From: Sepioteuthis lessoniana
Lineage: Eukaryota; Mollusca; Cephalopoda; Myopsida; Loliginidae
NCBI GenBank assembly: GCA_963585895.1
Contig: OY757904.1
Coordinates: 10,043,599 to 10,107,598 of the forward strand
Direction of reading: 5' to 3'
DNA length: 64,000 nucleotides
This document shows, one piece after another, positions 57,943 through 64,000 of the stretch. The notes under the pieces were generated by a model. That model saw nothing but the letters and a program-made list of their open reading frames with translations. It ran no database searches and had not been told where the DNA came from. Every line of letters begins with the position of its first letter. Position 1 is the first letter of the stretch. A program made the translations under genes and the position numbers.

Positions 57943-60900
57943 GTGCCAAGAAGAATTCCACATATTTTAATGTTACTTATTTGGTATGCCGAGAAGAATG
58001 CCTCATATTTTAACGTTACTTATTTGGTGTGCCGAGAAGAATGCCTCATATTTTATCGTTACTTATTTGGTATTCCAAGAAGAATGCCTCATATTTTAAC
58101 GTTACTTATTTGGTATGCCGTGAAAAATGCCTCATATTTTAACGTTACTTATTTGGTGTGCCGAGAAGAATGCCTCATATTATAAAGAAACTTATTTGGT
58201 GTGCCGAGAAGAATGCCTAATATTTATCGTTATTTATTTGGTGTGCTGCAAATAATGCCTCATATTTTAACGTTACTTGTTTGATACGCCGTGAAAAATA
58301 CCTAATATTTTAACGTTACTTACTTGGTATGCCAAAAAAAATCCTTCATATTTCAATGTTACTTATTTGGTGTGTCGAGAAGAATGCCTCATATTTCAAC
58401 GTTACTCATTTGGTATGCCGAGAAGAATGCCTAATATTTAAACGTTACTTATTTGGTATGCCAAGAAGAATTCCTCACATTTTAACGTTACTTCTTTGCT
58501 ATGCCAAGAAAAATGCCTCATATTTTTACGTTACTTATTTCGTGTGCCGAGAAGAATGCCTCATATTTTAACGTCACTTATTTGGTATGCCAAGAAGAAT
58601 GCCTCATATTTTACCGTTACTTATTTGGTATGCCGAGAAGAATCCCAAATGTTTTAACGTTACTTATTTGGTATGACGTGAAGAATCCCTCATATTTTAA
58701 TGTTACTTATTTGGTATGCCAAGAAGAATGTCCAGTATTTTAACGTTACTTATTTGGTATGACAAGATAAATGCCTCATTTTAACGTTACTTGATTGGTG
58801 TGCCGAGAAGAATGCCTCATATTTTAACGTTACTTATTTGGTATGCCAAGAAGAATGCCCCATATTTTAACGATACTTTTTTTGTATACCAAGATGAATG
58901 CCTCATATTTTAACGTTACTTATTTGGTATGCCGAGAAAATGCCTGATATTTTAACGTTACTTATTTGGTATGCCAAGTAGAATACCTCATATTTTAACG
59001 TTACTTATTTGGTATGCCAAGTAGAATACCTCATATTTTAATTTTACTTATTTGGTTTGACAAGATGAATACCACATACTTTAACGTTACTTAATATGTG
59101 TGCCGAGAAGAAGGCCTCATATTTAACGTTACTTATTTGGTATGCCGAGAAGAATGCCTCATATTTTAACGTTGCTTATTATGTATGCCAAAAAGAATGC
59201 CTCATATTTTTATTTTATTAGTCAGTGTGGCAAAAAGAATGCCTCATATTTAACGTTACTTATTTGGTATGCCAAGAAGAATGCCCCATATTTTAACGTT
59301 ACTTATTTAGTATGCCGAGAAGAATCCCTCATATTTTAACGTTACTTATTTGGTATGCCAAGAAGAATCCCCATATTTTAACGATACTTATTTTGTATAC
59401 CAAGAGGAATGCTTCATATTTTAACATTTCTTATTTGGTATTCCAAGAAGAATGCCGCATATTTTAACGTTACTTATTTGGTATGCCGAGAAGAATGCCT
59501 GATATTTTTACGTTCCTTATTTAGTATACCAAGAAGAATGCCTCTTATTTTAAACTTACTTATTTGGTATGCCAAGAAGAATGCCTCATATTTTAAACTT
59601 ACTTATGTGTTGTGTCGAGAAGAATGCCTCATATTTTAACGTTACTTATTTGGTGTGCCGAGAAGAATTCCACATATTTTAACATTACTTATTTGGTACC
59701 CCGTGAAGAATTCCTCATATTTTAACGTTACTTATTTGGTGTGCCGAGAAGAATGCCTCATATTTTAAAGAAACTTATTTGGTGTGCCGAGAAGAATGCC
59801 TAATATTTATCGTTATTTATTGGGTGTGCCGCGAAGAATGCCTCATATTTTAACGTTACTTATTTGGTAAACCGTGAAAAATACCTAATATTTTAACGTT
59901 ACTTATTTGGTATGCCAAAAAAAATCCTTCATATTTCAACGTTACTTTTTTGGTGTGTCGAGAAGAATGCCTCATATTTCAACGTTACTTATTTGGTATG
60001 CCGAGAAGAATGCCTAATATTTTAACGTTACTTATTTGGTACCCGAGAAGAATTCCTGATATTTTTACGTTACTTATTTGGTATACCAAGAATGCCTCTT
60101 ATTTTAACCTTACTTATTTGGTATGCCAAGAAGAATGCCTCATATTTTAAAGTTACTTATTTGGTGTGTCGAGAAGAATGCCTCATATTTTAACTTTACT
60201 TATTTGGTATGCCGAGAAGAATGCCTAATATTTAAACGTTACTTATTTGTTATGCCAAGAAGAATTCCTCACATTTTAACGTTACTTCTTTGCTATGCCA
60301 AGAAGAATGCCTCATATTTTTACGTTACTTATTTAGTGTGCCAAGAGAACGCCTTATATTTTTACGTGACTTATTTGGTGTGCCGAGAAGAATGCCTCAT
60401 ATTTTAACGTTACTTATTTGTTATGCCAAGAAGAATCCCTCATATATTAACGTTACTTATTTGGTATGCCGAAAAGAATGCCTCATATTTTAACGTTACT
60501 TATTTGGTGTGCCGAGAAGAATGCCTCATATTTTATCGTTACTTATTTGGTATTCCAAGAAGAATGCCTCATATTTTAACGTTACTTATTTGGTGTGCCG
60601 AGAAGAATTCCACATATTTTAACATTACTTATTTGGTATGCCGTGAAGAATGCCTCATATTTTAACGTTACTTATTTGGTGTGCCGAGAAGAATGCCTCA
60701 TATTTTAAAGAAACTTATTTGGTGTGCCGAGAAGAATGCCTAATATTTATCGTTATTTATTTGGTGTGCCGCGAATAATGCCTCATATTTTAACGTTACT
60801 TATTTGATACGCCGTGAAAAATACCTAATATTTTAACGTTACTTATTTGGTATGCCAAAAAAAATCCTTCATATTTCAATGTTACTTATTTGGTGTGTCG

Positions 60901-62903
60901 AGAAGAATGCCTCATATTTCAACGTTACTTATTTGGTATGCCAAGAAGAATTCCTCACATTTTAACGTTACTTCTTTGCTATGCCAAGAAAAATGCCTCA
61001 TATTTTTACGTTACTTATTTCGTGTGCCGAGAAGAATGCCTCATATTTTAACGTCACTTATTTGGTATGCCAAGAAGAATGCCTCATATTTTACCGTTAC
61101 TTATTTGGTATGCCGAGAAGAATCCCAAATGTTTTAACGTTACTTATTTGGTATGACGTGAAGAATCCCTCATATTTTAATGTTACTTATTTGGTATGCC
61201 AAGAAGAATGTCCAGTATTTTAACGTTACTTATTTGGTATGACAAGATAAATGCCTCATTTTAACGTTACTTGATTGGTGTGCCGAGAAGAATGCCTCAT
61301 ATTTTAACGTTACTTATTTGGTATGCCAAGAAGAATGCCCCATATTTTAACGATACTTTTTTTGTATACCAAGATGAATGCCTCATATTTTAACGTTACT
61401 TATTTGGTATGCCGAGAAAATGCCTGATATTTTAACGTTACTTATTTGGTATGCCAAGTAGAATACCTCATATTTTAACGTTACTTATTTGGTATGCCAA
61501 GTAGAATACCTCATATTTTAATTTTACTTATTTGGTTTGACAAGATGAATACCACATACTTTAACGTTACTTAATATGTGTGCCGAGAAGAAGGCCTCAT
61601 ATTTAACGTTACTTATTTGGTATGCCGAGAAGAATGCCTCATATTTTAACGTTGCTTATTATGTATGCCAAAAAGAATGCCTCATATTTTTATTTTATTA
61701 GTCAGTGTGGCAAAAAGAATGCCTCATATTTAACGTTACTTATTTGGTATGCCAAGAAGAATGCCCCATATTTTAACGTTACTTATTTAGTATGCCGAGA
61801 AGAATCCCTCATATTTTAACGTTACTTATTTGGTATGCCAAGAAGAATCCCCATATTTTAACGATACTTATTTTGTATACCAAGAGGAATGCTTCATATT
61901 TTAACATTTCTTATTTGGTATTCCAAGAAGAATGCCGCATATTTTAACGTTACTTATTTGGTATGCCGAGAAGAATGCCTGATATTTTTACGTTCCTTAT
62001 TTAGTATACCAAGAAGAATGCCTCTTATTTTAAACTTACTTATTTGGTATGCCAAGAAGAATGCCTCATATTTTAAACTTACTTATGTGTTGTGTCGAGA
62101 AGAATGCCTCATATTTTAACGTTACTTATTTGGTATGCCGAGAAGAATTCCACATATTTTAACATTACTTATTTGGTACCCCGTGAAGAATGCCTCATAT
62201 TTTAACGTTACTTATTTGGTGTGCCGAGAAGAATGCCTCATATTTTAAAGAAACTTATTTGGTGTGCCGAGAAGAATGCCTAATATTTATCGTTATTTAT
62301 TGGGTGTGCCGCGAAGAATGCCTCATATTTTAACGTTACTTATTTGGTAAACCGTGAAAAATACCTAATATTTTAACGTTACTTATTTGGTATGCCAAAA
62401 AAAATCCTTCATATTTCAACGTTACTTTTTTGGTGTGTCGAGAAGAATGCCTCATATTTCAACGTTACTTATTTGGTATGCCGAGAAGAATGCCTAATAT
62501 TTTAACGTTACTTATTTGGTACCCGAGAAGAATTCCTGATATTTTTACGTTACTTATTTGGTATACCAAGAATGCCTCTTATTTTAACCTTACTTATTTG
62601 GTATGCCAAGAAGAATGCCTCATATTTTAAAGTTACTTATTTGGTGTGTCGAGAAGAATGCCTCATATTTTAACTTTACTTATTTGGTATGCCGAGAAGA
62701 ATGCCTAATATTTAAACGTTACTTATTTGTTATGCCAAGAAGAATTCCTCACATTTTAACGTTACTTCTTTGCTATGCCAAGAAGAATGCCTCATATTTT
62801 TACGTTACTTATTTAGTGTGCCAAGAGAACGCCTTATATTTTTACGTGACTTATTTGGTGTGCCGAGAAGAATGCCTCATATTTTAACGTTACTTATTTG
62901 TTA
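57943..62903 (+). repeat. Higher-order duplication, 2 x ~2,480 bp, with a partial third copy to the window end
   Basis: From about 58021 to 60470, the sequence recurs 2,480 bp later (for example 59142 with 61622, 59409 with 61889, 60123 with 62603). A single monomer was gained near 60590 and one lost near 60900 in the second copy. A more diverged third copy of part of the unit begins near 63,416 at an offset of about 2,305 bp and runs to 64,000. Confidence 0.9.
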
Positions 62904-64000
62904 TGCCAAGAAGAATCCCTCATATATTAACGTTACTTATTTGGTATGCCCAGAAGAATGCCTCATATTTTAACGTTACTTATTTGGTATGCCAAGATGA
63001 ATGCCTCATATTTTAACGTTACTTATTTGGTATGCCGAGAAGAATGCCTAATACTTTAACGTTACTTATTTGGTATACCGAAAAGAATGACTCATATTTT
63101 AACGTTACTTATTTGGTATGCCAAAAAAATGCCTCATATTTTAACGTTACTTATTTGGTGTGTCGAGAAGAATGCCTCATATTTCAAAGTTACTTATTTG
63201 GTATGCCGAGAAGAATGCCTTATATTTTAACGTTACATATTTGGTACCCGAGACGAATTCCTCATATTTTAACGTTACTTATTTGGTATGCCAAGAGAAT
63301 GCCTCATATTTTAACCTTACTTATTGGGTATGCTATGAGAATGTCTCATATTTTAACGTGACTTATTTCGTGTGCCGATAAGAATGCCTCATATTTTAAC
63401 GTTACTTATTTGGTATGCCGAGAAGAATCCCAAATGTTTTAACGTTACTCATTTGGTATGCTCTGAAGCATCCCTCATATTTTAATGTTACTTATTTGGT
63501 ATGCCAAGAAGAATGCCCAGTATTTTAACGTTACTTATTTGGTATCACAAGATAAATGCCTAATATTTTAACGTTACTTAATTGGTGTGCCGAGAAGAAT
63601 GCCTCATATTTTAACGTTACTTATTTGGTATGCCAAGAAGAATGCCCCATATTTTAACGATACTTTTTTCGTATACCAAGATGAATGCCTCATATTTTAA
63701 CGTTACTTATTTGGTATGCCGAGAAAAATGCCTGATATTTTAACGTTACTTATTTGGTATGCCAAGTAGAATACCTCATATTTTAACGTTACTTATTTGG
63801 TATGCCAAGTAGAATACCTCATATTTTAACGTTACTTATTTGGTTTGACAAGATGAATACCACATAATTTAACGTTACTTAATATGTGTGCCAAGAAGAA
63901 GGCCTCATATTTAACGTTACTTATTTGGTATGCCGAGAAGAATGCCTCATATTTTAACGTTGCTTATTTGGTATGCCAAAAAGAATGCCTCATATTTTAA

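Larger units (their letters stand above)
39519..64000 (+). repeat. Satellite array, ~43-bp monomer, about 570 copies, open at the right edge
   Basis: Each unit has three blocks in order: 'GCCGAGAAGAATGCC', 'TCATATTTTAACGTTAC' and 'TTATTTGGTAT'. Units are nearly always 43 bp, with variants of 41-44 bp. The first recognisable unit is at about 39519-39560 and is degenerate; the array then runs unbroken to the window end. Common variants are GCCAAG for GCCGAG, GTGCC for ATGCC, GTGTCG, and AACATT or AATGTT for AACGTT. 43 is not a multiple of 3, so a frame cycles through all phases every 129 bp. The consensus has one plus-strand TAA (in TTTTAACG) that closes every frame once per cycle. This explains the many 60-120 codon ORFs ending in '..CLIF' and is no sign of coding. 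No other element was seen within it. Confidence 0.97.

Noticed and set aside
39519-64000. Dozens of 60-122 codon plus-strand ORFs with a 43-residue period ('MPRRMPHILTLL…', '…EKNASYFNVTYLVC…', '…REECLIF')
   Set aside because: A 43-bp unit read in three phases gives a 43-residue peptide period automatically. The consensus TAA ends each frame once per 129 bp, ORF edges follow that stop, and no start or splice context is conserved.
39519-64000. CRISPR-like direct repeat array
   Set aside because: There are no unique spacers: the 43-bp units are head-to-tail and diverge throughout, and the context is eukaryotic.

Overview
This window looks like non-coding, repeat-packed DNA from an animal nuclear genome. 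No complete host gene was recognised. The layout fits a mollusc, most likely a cephalopod such as an octopus: AT-rich, full of dinucleotide microsatellites, eight pieces of one RTE-type LINE, tRNA-derived SINEs, and Tc1/mariner remnants. That taxonomic call rests on memory of element families and is not proven by the sequence.

Positions 1-39,500 are a transposon graveyard. Long RTE copies lie at 1-2540 (minus, running off the left edge) and 15440-17925 (plus). Shorter RTE pieces lie at 9405-10331, 19857-20447, 21124-21695, 25641-27005, 32680-32925 and 34910-35380. The copy at 25641-27005 has an internal inversion of the twin-priming type and carries a nested fragment of a second LINE. That second LINE appears to belong to the restriction-like-endonuclease (R4/NeSL-like) class and has its own decayed copy at 11281-13110. 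A complete Tc1-like transposon with IR/DR-type ends sits in a (TA)n run at 27091-28678, and its transposase is broken. A mariner-like transposase fossil lies at 31150-32060, and a short TIR element at 36370-37161. Three SINE families are visible. Four insertions keep perfect 11-15 bp target-site duplications. Two short sequences (4167-4215 plus, 30700-30755 minus) have the conserved core of hammerhead ribozymes.

Positions 39,519-64,000 are a single tandem array with a monomer of about 43 bp, roughly 570 copies, continuing past the right edge. Large blocks of 1.9-2.5 kb inside it were duplicated recently, giving higher-order repeats. I saw no other element inside it. The many 60-120 residue ORFs there follow from the 43-bp period and end at one recurrent TAA; they are not genes.

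Possible host coding sequence is limited to a candidate terminal exon (14255-14377) and a broken fragment of a conserved uncharacterised protein (15251-15439). Both are weak calls.
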